From Bacteroidota bacterium (lineage in GTDB: Bacteria; Bacteroidota; Bacteroidia; Bacteroidales; UBA10428): a stretch of DNA of 11,091 bases. The stretch spans positions 1-11,091 of the forward strand of contig JAJUGM010000068.1 of assembly GCA_029268165.1 (NCBI GenBank). Reading direction: 5' to 3'. Below are positions 1 through 7,039 of this stretch, in pieces; within the stretch, counting starts at the first letter, position 1, and the number at the start of each line of letters is the position of its first letter. The notes beneath the pieces were generated by a model, which ran no database searches, was not told where the DNA came from, and saw only the letters and a list, made by a program, of their open reading frames with translations. The translations under genes were made by a program, and so were the position numbers.

Positions 1-28
1 AATGAAGTTTAAAATAAAAATTATTATC

Positions 29-598
29 ATGAACAGATTATTTTATTTATTTATTGCAGGTGTAATGTTATCTATGCAAACCTGTACGAGTCAGCCTGAA
101 CGGAATGAGGCCGGAAATAACAAGAAAGAAATAGCAGTTAAAGAACAGTCAGCAAAAGAAGTCAAAAATTATAATGTAGCCGAAAACAAGGAATTGATTG
201 ACAGGCCTGTACATCTTACAAAGGATGAGTTTTTGCAAAAGGTAATGGATTATGAAAAGAATCCAACAAGTTGGGTTTTTCAGGGAGAACTACCATGTTT
301 GATTGATTTTTATGCTGACTGGTGTGCTCCTTGTAGGCAAACTGCTCCCATTCTTGATGAATTAGCCAGGGAATATTCAGGTAAGATCATTATTTATAAA
401 ATTGATGTTCAGAAGGAGCGTGAGCTTGCTTCCGTATTTGGTATTCAGAGTATCCCTGCTTTCTTGTTCTGCCCGCTATCTGGCAATCCGACCATGTCAA
501 CCGGTATAGCCGGTTCGAGAGAGGAAACTAAAAAAATGTTTATTCAACAAATAGAAAGTTTCTTACTAAACGCAGATCCGGCCACAAGCAGATTATAA
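29..598 (+). CDS. Secreted thioredoxin-fold protein, TrxP-like
   Basis: Predicted periplasmic or lipid-anchored thiol-disulfide oxidoreductase. From the ATG at 29 it has 189 residues. A short hydrophobic N-terminal segment (MNRLFYLFIAGVMLSM) reads as a signal peptide, with Cys19 as a possible lipidation site, although the preceding residues MQT are not a canonical lipobox. A charged, low-complexity linker of about 40 residues follows, then a thioredoxin fold. Visible there are the buried Asp in IDFYADW, the active site WCAPC (Cys99 and Cys102) and the cis-proline loop SIPA (Pro143). The fold region (HLTKDEFL..., FGIQSIP) resembles, from memory, the Bacteroides fragilis periplasmic thioredoxin TrxP; this is family recognition, not a search result. 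An in-frame ATG at position 2 would add nine residues (MKFKIKIII) ahead of the signal. I prefer 29 because it gives a cleaner signal peptide, but the frame stays open to the window edge. The next gene lies 368 bases downstream. Confidence 0.85.
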   Translation: MNRLFYLFIAGVMLSMQTCTSQPERNEAGNNKKEIAVKEQSAKEVKNYNVAENKELIDRPVHLTKDEFLQKVMDYEKNPTSWVFQGELPCLIDFYADWCAPCRQTAPILDELAREYSGKIIIYKIDVQKERELASVFGIQSIPAFLFCPLSGNPTMSTGIAGSREETKKMFIQQIESFLLNADPATSRL

Positions 599-732
599 AA
601 TAATTCCACTTTGCAGACCAATTTTGATTAAAATTTGCACAATCTGAAAATGATGATATTTTATTAATCCCATTTATTCATTGAGACCTCTCAGGAAGGG
701 GATACAAATGTATTTCCCTATTTAGAAAAATT

Positions 733-775
733 ACTTTTCTGGTGCAGTGCCAGTAAACCGGAAAAGTTGATTTTT
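733..775 (+). terminator. Candidate intrinsic terminator after the TrxP-like gene
   Basis: The arms ACTTTTCTGG (733-742) and CCGGAAAAGT (758-767) can form a 10-bp stem with one G-U wobble and a 15-nt loop. A run of five T begins 3 nt after the stem (771-775). This fits a rho-independent terminator for transcription from the left. It lies 135 nt past the stop codon, the stem is only partly GC-rich and the loop is large, so the call is tentative. It could instead be part of a structured RNA with the neighbouring hairpins. Confidence 0.35.
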
Positions 776-788
776 CTTCATCGCATTG

Positions 789-808
789 CATTAGAAATTT
801 TTCTAATG
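789..808. repeat. Perfect 9-bp inverted repeat
   Basis: The arms CATTAGAAA (789-797) and TTTCTAATG (800-808) are exact reverse complements separated by TT. No T-run follows on either strand, so it is not an obvious terminator. The near-perfect dyad and tight centre would fit a DNA-binding protein operator or an RNA hairpin in the leader ahead of dnaE, about 160 nt upstream of its start. Its role is unknown. Confidence 0.5.
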
Positions 809-966
809 AAATAATTGGATTAATTGAATAATTCCGTTTTATTTCTTTTTCCATTTTTATTAACATTACTTTCATTTCAGTGTGGTTTAGGTTAATTTTA
901 CATTGAGTTACGGCTTTATTAATTCACAGATTATCAGCGTATTAAAATCTAAGTTACCTATTTATC

Positions 967-3900
967 ATGTTTATCATATTTGACACTGAAACAACCGGAT
1001 TACCATCTAATTATAATGCACCGGTTACAGATGTTGATAATTGGCCGCGACTAGTGCAACTGGCATGGGAGTGCCATGATGAATATGGCAACCTCACTGA
1101 GGCAAAAAATTTCATAATAAAGCCATCGGGTTTCATGATTCCTTTTTCAGCTGAAAAAATTCATGGCATTTCTACCGAAAGGGCATTAAGAGAAGGAGTT
1201 GCACTGGCTGATGTCCTGAATGCTTTTAATCTTTCATTAAAAAAATCGAAGTTGGCAATTGGCCATAATATTGACTTTGATCGCAATATTATTGGGGCCG
1301 AATACATTAGAACTGGCATCAGAAATGAGCTGGCAAATATTAAACATTTTTGTACCAAGGAAGAAACAACTGATTTTTGTGCCCTACCTGGCGGAAAGGG
1401 TAAAAAATTTAAATGGCCAAGCCTTGAGGAATTATATTATAAACTTTTTCAGGAAAATTTTGATGAGGCTCATAATGCATCGGCTGATGTTGCGGCAACT
1501 GCGCGTTGTTTTTTTGAATTAATCCGTTTGGGTATTATAAAACCCGCCATTCCTGAACTGGATAAGCAATGGTATGATGAATATCTGAAGAAACATGTAA
1601 GTGTTTTTCCGCCGATTGATTTAGAGCATTTACAATTCAAGAATGAAACAATAATTGATACGGGTCAGAATGAAAAGCAAGAAACAGACCTGAAAAATCA
1701 TACATTTGCCCACCTGCATCTTCATACCCAATATTCAATTCTTGATGGAGCTGCTGATATAAAGCAGGTCATTACAAAGGCAAAGAATGACGGTATGGTG
1801 GCTGTGGCTATTACTGATCATGGCGGCATGTTTGGTGTTAAAGAATTCCATAATGAAGCAAAAAAGCAGGGAATAAAGCCGATTATTGGCTGTGAATTAT
1901 ATGTTGCCAAACGTTCAAGGTTTGAAAAATCAGAGAAAGGCGACGGAGGCGGATACCATCTGATTTTACTTGCAAAAAACATGCAGGGATACAGGAATCT
2001 GATTAAGCTTGTATCAATCGGATGGACAGAGGGATTTTATTATAAACCACGCATAGATAAAGAATTGCTAAAAAAGCACCATGACGGATTAATTGCGCTT
2101 ACTGCATGCTTAAAGGGCGAATTACCGTGGGTTTTAAGAAAGGAAGGCATAGAGAAGGCGCGCGCAGTGGTTAAGGAGTATAGGGAAATTTTTGGTGACG
2201 ATTATTATTTTGAACTTCAACGTCATAAATCGGGAGACGCAAAGATTGATAAAGAGGTTTATGAAGATCAAATTTTTGTTAATAATCAGCTTATTGCGTT
2301 ATCCAAAGAAATGGGCGTAAAACTGGTTGCCACTAATGATGTTCATTTTATCAACAAGGAAGATGCAGTGGCCCACGACCTGCTTTTATGCATAAGTACC
2401 GGTAAGGATATTGATGATCCCGGCAGGCTGCGCTATACTCAACAGGAATGGATGAAGACTCAGGATGAGATGAAGAGCCTTTTTGCCGACATTCCTGAAG
2501 CAATTATTAATATAGGTGAAATTATTGATAAGATCGAACTGTATGACCTTAACAGCGATCCCATAATGCCTGATTTTGATATTCCAGAAGGATTTGCTGA
2601 CAGTAATGAATACCTGAAACACCTGACATATGCCGGAGCGTCTGAACGATACCCGATATTAGACGAGAAAGTAAGGGAACGAATCGAATTTGAGCTTGAT
2701 ACCATTAAAAAGATGGGCTTTCCGGGTTATTTTCTTATTGTATGGGATGTAATAAGAGCTGCCCGCGAAATGGGAGTTGCTGTAGGCCCCGGACGTGGTT
2801 CAGCAGCCGGGTCAGTTGTAGCCTATTGCCTTAGGATTACTGATATTGACCCGATAAAATACGATTTGCTTTTTGAAAGATTCCTGAATCCCGACCGGAT
2901 TTCCATGCCCGATATAGACATTGATTTTGATGAAGACGGGCGTGAAAAGGTATTAGAGTATGTTGTGAAAAAATACGGGGAAAAAAGAGTTGCTCATATC
3001 ATTACATTTGGCACCATGGCGCCCAAAATGGCTATCAGGGATGTTGCCCGTGTGCTGAAACTTCCTTTAACAGAGGCCAACCGGCTGGCAAAAATTATTC
3101 CTGAAACCCCGGGAATTTCATTTAAAGAAGCATACGAGAGAGTTCCCGCATTAGTGCAGGAAAGACAAAGCGAAAACGAGCTGATAGCAGAAACACTAAA
3201 GCATGCTGAGGTTCTTGAAGGTTCAGTCAGGCACACCGGCGTCCATGCATGCGGTATTATTATTTCAAAAAGTGACCTCGAAGACTATATCCCGATATGC
3301 AGAAGCAAAGATACGAACCTGAATGTAACTCAATATGACGGTTCGCACATTGAATCGGTGGGAATGCTTAAAATGGATTTTTTAGGATTAAAAACACTTT
3401 CAATCATAAAAGATACGCTTGATAACATCAAGTTATCGAAAGGAATAGAAATTGACATTAATAATATTCCGCTTGATGACCCGTTAACCTATGAATTATA
3501 TAGCAGGGGCGATACTACTGGTTTGTTCCAGTTTGAGTCAGACGGAATGAAAAAATATCTTAAGGCCTTGAAACCCAACCGCTTTGAAGATCTGATTGCA
3601 ATGAATGCATTATACAGGCCTGGCCCTATGGACTATATCCCAAGTTTTATTAATCGCAAACACGGAAGGGAAAATATTGAATATGATATTCCGGTGATGG
3701 AAGTTTATTTGAAAGATACTTATGGAATAACAGTATATCAGGAGCAGGTGATGCTTCTTTCCCAGCTTCTGGCAGGTTTTTCGAAGGGCATGGCTGATTC
3801 ATTGAGAAAAGCTATGGGGAAAAAAATAGTTGCGATGATGGATCAGCTTAAAATTAAGTTTATCGAGGGATGCATTCAAAACGGGCATGATCAGAAGATA

Positions 3901-5181
3901 GCAGAAAAGATATGGAGAGACTGGGAATCATTTGCACATTATGCTTTTAATAAGTCACATTCCACATGTTATGCCTATATTTCATATCAGACTGCCTATC
4001 TGAAGGCGCATTATCCGGCTGAATTTATGGCTGCAGTTTTAAGCCGCAATTTGAATGACATAAAAAAAATCACGTTTTTTATGGAAGAATGTAAGCGAAT
4101 GGGGTTAACTGTTCTGGTGCCCGATATAAATGAAAGCTTTGCGAATTTTACGGTAAATGCTAACGGCCAGATACGCTTTGGTCTTGCTGCGATTAAGGGT
4201 ATAGGCGATTCGGCAGTATCACATATTATTGAATTGCGAAATAAATCAGGGCCGTTTAAAGATATCTATAATGTTGTTGAGCGTGTTAATTTAACCATTG
4301 TAAACAAGAGATGCCTTGAAGCGCTTGCAACTGCGGGTTGTTTTGATAGTTTTACCGAAATAAAAAGGCACCAATACTTTACTGCCGATGAAAACGGAAT
4401 GACTTTTATTGAACAATTGATTCGTTACGGAAATCTTATTCAAGGACAGGCAGGATTGAGTAAAACCTTATTTGGCGATATCAGTACATTTCAGGTAGTA
4501 AAACCAAAGGCTAGGGAAGAAGAAGAATGGCCGCCTTTAATTAAGTTAAATAAGGAAAAAGATGTAATAGGCATGTATCTCTCGGCACATCCTCTTGATA
4601 ATTATAAGGTTGAGATGCAGCATTTTTGCAATATTACACTTGCCGGATTACGTGATCTTTCTATTCATAAAGGCAGAGAACTTATTGTGGCAGGAATTGT
4701 CAGCAGCACAAAACATTCATATACAAAAAACGGTAAACCATACGGCAGTTTTTCCCTTGAGGATTACACCGATACTTTCCCGTTTACCTTTTTTGGGAAA
4801 GACTATGAAAACTTCAGAAAATATATGTATGACGGTTATTCATTATTAATGAAGGGAACAGTTCAGGAAAATAATTGGAAAAATACGCCTGAACTGGAGT
4901 TCAGAATAAAAAATATTTACCTATTAAATAATGTCAGGGATGAACTTATTAAAAATATTCAGTTGAAAGTGCCAATGGATGAGTTATCGGATGAATTGAT
5001 AGAGAAACTGAAGTCATTCACAAATAATGGTAAAGCAAATACAAATCTTAAAGTTACCATTATTGATAATGCTGAAAATATTACGGTTGACTTATTTTCA
5101 CGTCAGAAGCGGATTGAACTTTCAGATGATTTCTTTAATTTTTTAATTCAGCATTCTGAAATAGAATTCAAATTATACTGA
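967..5181 (+). CDS. dnaE: DNA polymerase III alpha subunit fused to a DnaQ-like exonuclease
   Basis: Catalytic subunit of the replicative DNA polymerase, 1404 residues, against about 1160 for E. coli DnaE. Residues 1-200 form a DEDDh 3'-5' exonuclease with the whole catalytic set visible: Asp6 and Glu8 (DTET), Asp105 (GHNIDFD), His169 and Asp174 (HNASAD). The PHP domain starts near residue 246 and keeps nine candidate metal ligands: His251, His253, Asp260, His285, Glu310, His331, Cys381, Asp458 and His460. The C-family polymerase core follows, with GPGRGSAAGS, PDIDIDFD (Asp649 and Asp651) and KMDFLGL (Asp804). These match the E. coli catalytic aspartates 401, 403 and 555 in spacing. The C-terminal part has the helix-hairpin-helix region, a SKTLFG segment where the clamp-binding motif normally sits (1165-1170), and an OB-fold near residues 1230-1320 (GRELIVAGIVSS... 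onward). The start at 967 is supported by the exonuclease strand beginning at residue 2. No frameshift is seen. trxA follows 82 bases later. Confidence 0.97.
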   Translation: MFIIFDTETTGLPSNYNAPVTDVDNWPRLVQLAWECHDEYGNLTEAKNFIIKPSGFMIPFSAEKIHGISTERALREGVALADVLNAFNLSLKKSKLAIGHNIDFDRNIIGAEYIRTGIRNELANIKHFCTKEETTDFCALPGGKGKKFKWPSLEELYYKLFQENFDEAHNASADVAATARCFFELIRLGIIKPAIPELDKQWYDEYLKKHVSVFPPIDLEHLQFKNETIIDTGQNEKQETDLKNHTFAHLHLHTQYSILDGAADIKQVITKAKNDGMVAVAITDHGGMFGVKEFHNEAKKQGIKPIIGCELYVAKRSRFEKSEKGDGGGYHLILLAKNMQGYRNLIKLVSIGWTEGFYYKPRIDKELLKKHHDGLIALTACLKGELPWVLRKEGIEKARAVVKEYREIFGDDYYFELQRHKSGDAKIDKEVYEDQIFVNNQLIALSKEMGVKLVATNDVHFINKEDAVAHDLLLCISTGKDIDDPGRLRYTQQEWMKTQDEMKSLFADIPEAIINIGEIIDKIELYDLNSDPIMPDFDIPEGFADSNEYLKHLTYAGASERYPILDEKVRERIEFELDTIKKMGFPGYFLIVWDVIRAAREMGVAVGPGRGSAAGSVVAYCLRITDIDPIKYDLLFERFLNPDRISMPDIDIDFDEDGREKVLEYVVKKYGEKRVAHIITFGTMAPKMAIRDVARVLKLPLTEANRLAKIIPETPGISFKEAYERVPALVQERQSENELIAETLKHAEVLEGSVRHTGVHACGIIISKSDLEDYIPICRSKDTNLNVTQYDGSHIESVGMLKMDFLGLKTLSIIKDTLDNIKLSKGIEIDINNIPLDDPLTYELYSRGDTTGLFQFESDGMKKYLKALKPNRFEDLIAMNALYRPGPMDYIPSFINRKHGRENIEYDIPVMEVYLKDTYGITVYQEQVMLLSQLLAGFSKGMADSLRKAMGKKIVAMMDQLKIKFIEGCIQNGHDQKIAEKIWRDWESFAHYAFNKSHSTCYAYISYQTAYLKAHYPAEFMAAVLSRNLNDIKKITFFMEECKRMGLTVLVPDINESFANFTVNANGQIRFGLAAIKGIGDSAVSHIIELRNKSGPFKDIYNVVERVNLTIVNKRCLEALATAGCFDSFTEIKRHQYFTADENGMTFIEQLIRYGNLIQGQAGLSKTLFGDISTFQVVKPKAREEEEWPPLIKLNKEKDVIGMYLSAHPLDNYKVEMQHFCNITLAGLRDLSIHKGRELIVAGIVSSTKHSYTKNGKPYGSFSLEDYTDTFPFTFFGKDYENFRKYMYDGYSLLMKGTVQENNWKNTPELEFRIKNIYLLNNVRDELIKNIQLKVPMDELSDELIEKLKSFTNNGKANTNLKVTIIDNAENITVDLFSRQKRIELSDDFFNFLIQHSEIEFKLY

Positions 5182-5187
5182 TAAATT

Positions 5188-5217
5188 TTTGTATGAGCAT
5201 TTGATTTAATACTTTTG
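5188..5217 (+). promoter_or_regulatory. Bacteroidota-type promoter for trxA
   Basis: A TTTG (5188-5191) is followed after 18 nt by TACTTTTG (5210-5217). This matches the Bacteroidota sigma-ABfr consensus of a -33 TTTG element and a -7 TAnnTTTG element, with spacing in the usual range. Transcription would start a few bases past 5217, leaving a leader of about 40 nt before the trxA ATG. It sits in the 82-base gap after dnaE and would let trxA and the coupled membrane-protein gene be expressed independently of dnaE. Confidence 0.6.
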
Positions 5218-5263
5218 CATATAGCATATTATTTATTAACCTTTTAAAATAATTGATTTTCAA

Positions 5264-5581
5264 ATGGCACTAGAACTCACTGATGCAAATTTTGATGAGA
5301 AGGTAATTAAGGCGGATAAGCCTGTGATCGTTGATTTTTGGGCCGAATGGTGTGGCCCTTGCCGTATTATCAGTCCTATTATTAATGAAATCGCCGAAGA
5401 ATATAAAGACAGGGCTATTGTCGGGAAAGTGGATGTTGACAATAATCCGAATACAGCTGAGCGTTTCGGTATTCGTAATATTCCAACTGTGTTATATTTT
5501 AAGAATGGCGTGGTGGTTGATAAAGTTGTCGGAGCCTCTGCCAAAGCCAATTTTGTGAACAGGCTTGAAAAACTATTTTAA
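5264..5581 (+). CDS. trxA: Thioredoxin, cytosolic
   Basis: Small disulfide reductase of 105 residues, the standard length for bacterial thioredoxin. It would be reduced by thioredoxin reductase and pass electrons to ribonucleotide reductase and other cytosolic proteins. The active site WCGPC (Trp29, Cys30, Cys33), the buried Asp24 in VDFWAEW and the cis-proline loop NIPT (Pro74) are all present. There is no signal peptide. The leader is A/T-rich without a Shine-Dalgarno sequence, as is usual in this phylum. It lies 82 bases after dnaE in the same direction, with its own promoter. Its stop codon TAA shares one base with the next ATG (TAATG), suggesting translational coupling to the membrane protein that follows. 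Confidence 0.96.
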   Translation: MALELTDANFDEKVIKADKPVIVDFWAEWCGPCRIISPIINEIAEEYKDRAIVGKVDVDNNPNTAERFGIRNIPTVLYFKNGVVVDKVVGASAKANFVNRLEKLF

Positions 5582-6600
5582 TGTTGTTAAAATATTTTAA
5601 TAGTAACAGGCCAGGTATATTATTATTAAGCCCTTTTATATCATTAGTTTTATGGTTTCACACCTTTAATAGGCCTCAGGAGTTAAATTTATCTGAAAAT
5701 GTTTCTGCAGGGCCATTCGGCAGATATCTTGATGGGTTGATATCAGACATCCCTTTATTATCGGCCGTCATTGCAGTTATTCTGGTTTTTTTTTACGGAC
5801 AGCTTTTGGTAAGCCTAAATATTAAATTTTTTTTCCTTGAAACGCGATCACAGTTGCCACAGCTGTTTTATATCACAATTTGCGGCATTTTGACTCTACT
5901 CAGGTTTTTTTCACCGGCATTGGCAGCTGTATTTTTAATTATTCTTATTATTTACAGGTTATTTGGCACTTATAAAACCGAAAAACTGTCCTTGCATTTT
6001 TTTGATGCAGGATTTATATTATCATTGGCTACACTTATTTATCTGCCGTCGGTATTTTTCTTTCCGTTAATACTAATGGCTTTATTTTATTTCAGAACAA
6101 GTTATTGGCAGGAATGGATTTATCCGTTTATCGGATTTTTTATACCTGTTTTTTTCTGGGCATCGTATTTATTTTGGACAGATCAGAACATAGGTTTGAT
6201 TTTTCAGGAGTTTTCGCGGTTATTTCAACATGCAAAAGTAAAGACGACTTACTCTTTAATACAACTGATTTTTTATGCGTATCTGGGTTTTCTGATACTT
6301 ATTTCAAGCATTCACATGATGCTGATAATAGGTGGCCGCAAGATACAATCAAGGGTTTTTCATATTTTTTTCTTCTGGTTTTTTATTGTTGGAGTGATAT
6401 TAATATTTTTAATACCTTCATCGGGGATTGAAGCTATTTATTTTACCGGTATACCCATTGCATTTCTGCTAAGTAATTATTTCACTACCTGCAGAAACAA
6501 CCGTATGAATAACCTTTTAATAGGGTTATTCATTCTTTTGTTTACAGCAATTGTTTTAAATGATTGGACTGGCTTTTTACCCTTAGCTTATTCTTTTTAG
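5581..6600 (+). CDS. Polytopic membrane protein of unknown function (DUF6427-like)
   Basis: Integral inner-membrane protein of 339 residues with about nine to ten hydrophobic segments. They lie near residues 12-27, 54-80, 92-110, 111-126, 141-171 (possibly two), 180-199, 225-250, 258-278, 284-301 and 309-328. A conserved-looking ETRSQLPQLFY stretch (87-97) and the general layout recall the uncharacterised Bacteroidota family DUF6427; this is recollection and has not been checked. No catalytic motif or known transporter signature is visible. Its ATG overlaps the trxA stop by one base, so translation is probably coupled. Its last 4 nt overlap the end of the convergent secreted-protein gene. Its function cannot be assigned from the sequence. 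Confidence 0.85.
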   Translation: MLLKYFNSNRPGILLLSPFISLVLWFHTFNRPQELNLSENVSAGPFGRYLDGLISDIPLLSAVIAVILVFFYGQLLVSLNIKFFFLETRSQLPQLFYITICGILTLLRFFSPALAAVFLIILIIYRLFGTYKTEKLSLHFFDAGFILSLATLIYLPSVFFFPLILMALFYFRTSYWQEWIYPFIGFFIPVFFWASYLFWTDQNIGLIFQEFSRLFQHAKVKTTYSLIQLIFYAYLGFLILISSIHMMLIIGGRKIQSRVFHIFFFWFFIVGVILIFLIPSSGIEAIYFTGIPIAFLLSNYFTTCRNNRMNNLLIGLFILLFTAIVLNDWTGFLPLAYSF

Positions 6601-7037
6601 AGTTTTTTCACATAAGATAGAACGCCTACAGCTTCTCCGGCCTTCCCCTCTTTAAAGGAAATAAATACGTGATAAACTCCGGTTTTCTGGCATTTAAAAT
6701 CAAAATATGGGAAATCCTTGCCGGTAGCACTTATAAAGGTGCTTCCCAATAGGGTATTCATATCGAATAATTGCAGGACAGCTTCTCCTTCGGAATTAGG
6801 TGCTGTACAAATTGAAAGCCTGTAAACAACGCTTTTGCTTAGCAACAGGGCAAAACGGGCAGTAGGCGGGGCACCTCCGGGGGTGCCGGCATCAAGTTTC
6901 ACCACAAAATCTTTCAGATACATAACATCGCCGGCATTAGCAGCACATTGAGCTGTAAGCTGCGAAATATCCTGAGCATAAATTGAAAAAGTAAATGCAA
7001 AAGATAGAAAAAGAATAATCGATCTGATATTTTTCAT
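6597..7037 (-). CDS. Small secreted beta-rich protein of unknown function
   Basis: Encodes 146 residues with a clear signal peptide (MKNIRSIILFLSFAFTFSIYA, likely cut after Ala21 before QD). The mature part, about 125 residues, has alternating hydrophobic and polar strands with Gly/Pro turns, suggesting a compact beta-sandwich. The C-terminal part (FDFKCQKTGVYHVFISF, 112-128) recalls the PPC-like or jelly-roll pattern seen in secreted binding domains; this is a structural guess. Cysteines occur at 31, 77 and 116, so at most one intramolecular disulfide plus one free Cys could form. It starts 2 nt after the stop of the lipoprotein gene, which implies one mRNA and likely coupled translation. 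It probably works in the periplasm with the lipoprotein and the ABC transporter. The gene runs 4 nt into the convergent membrane-protein gene. Confidence 0.8.
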   Translation of the reverse strand: MKNIRSIILFLSFAFTFSIYAQDISQLTAQCAANAGDVMYLKDFVVKLDAGTPGGAPPTARFALLLSKSVVYRLSICTAPNSEGEAVLQLFDMNTLLGSTFISATGKDFPYFDFKCQKTGVYHVFISFKEGKAGEAVGVLSYVKKL

Positions 7038-7039
7038 AG

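Larger units (their letters stand above)
599..966. other. Intergenic region with several stem-loops, no convincing gene
   Basis: This 368-base AT-rich gap separates the TrxP-like gene from dnaE. It contains four inverted repeats within about 130 bases: TGAGA/TCTCA at 682-693, a bulged GGGATAC/GTATTTCCC at 698-718, a 10-bp stem at 733-767 and a 9-bp stem at 789-808. The last 150 bases before dnaE are A/T-rich; no full TAnnTTTG promoter element was found there on the plus strand, only TAATTTTA at 893-900. A 65-codon minus-strand frame (678-875) spans the hairpins but shows no recognisable protein features. The region probably holds the 3' untranslated region of the first gene and the dnaE leader. 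Confidence 0.5.

Noticed and set aside
630..637. Plus-strand AAAATTTG with TTTG at 610-613 as a possible promoter
   Set aside because: The first T of TAnnTTTG is missing, the spacer is only 16 nt, and it would sit directly after the first gene and before the probable terminator.
705..712. Minus-strand TACATTTG, a match to the -7 promoter element
   Set aside because: No TTTG or TTG lies at the expected upstream distance and no gene lies downstream on that strand before the TrxP-like gene. Probably chance in AT-rich DNA.
678..875. 65-codon minus-strand open frame in the gap before dnaE
   Set aside because: It spans several inverted repeats, shows no signal peptide, domain or motif, and has no promoter at a sensible position. 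The open frame is easily explained by chance.
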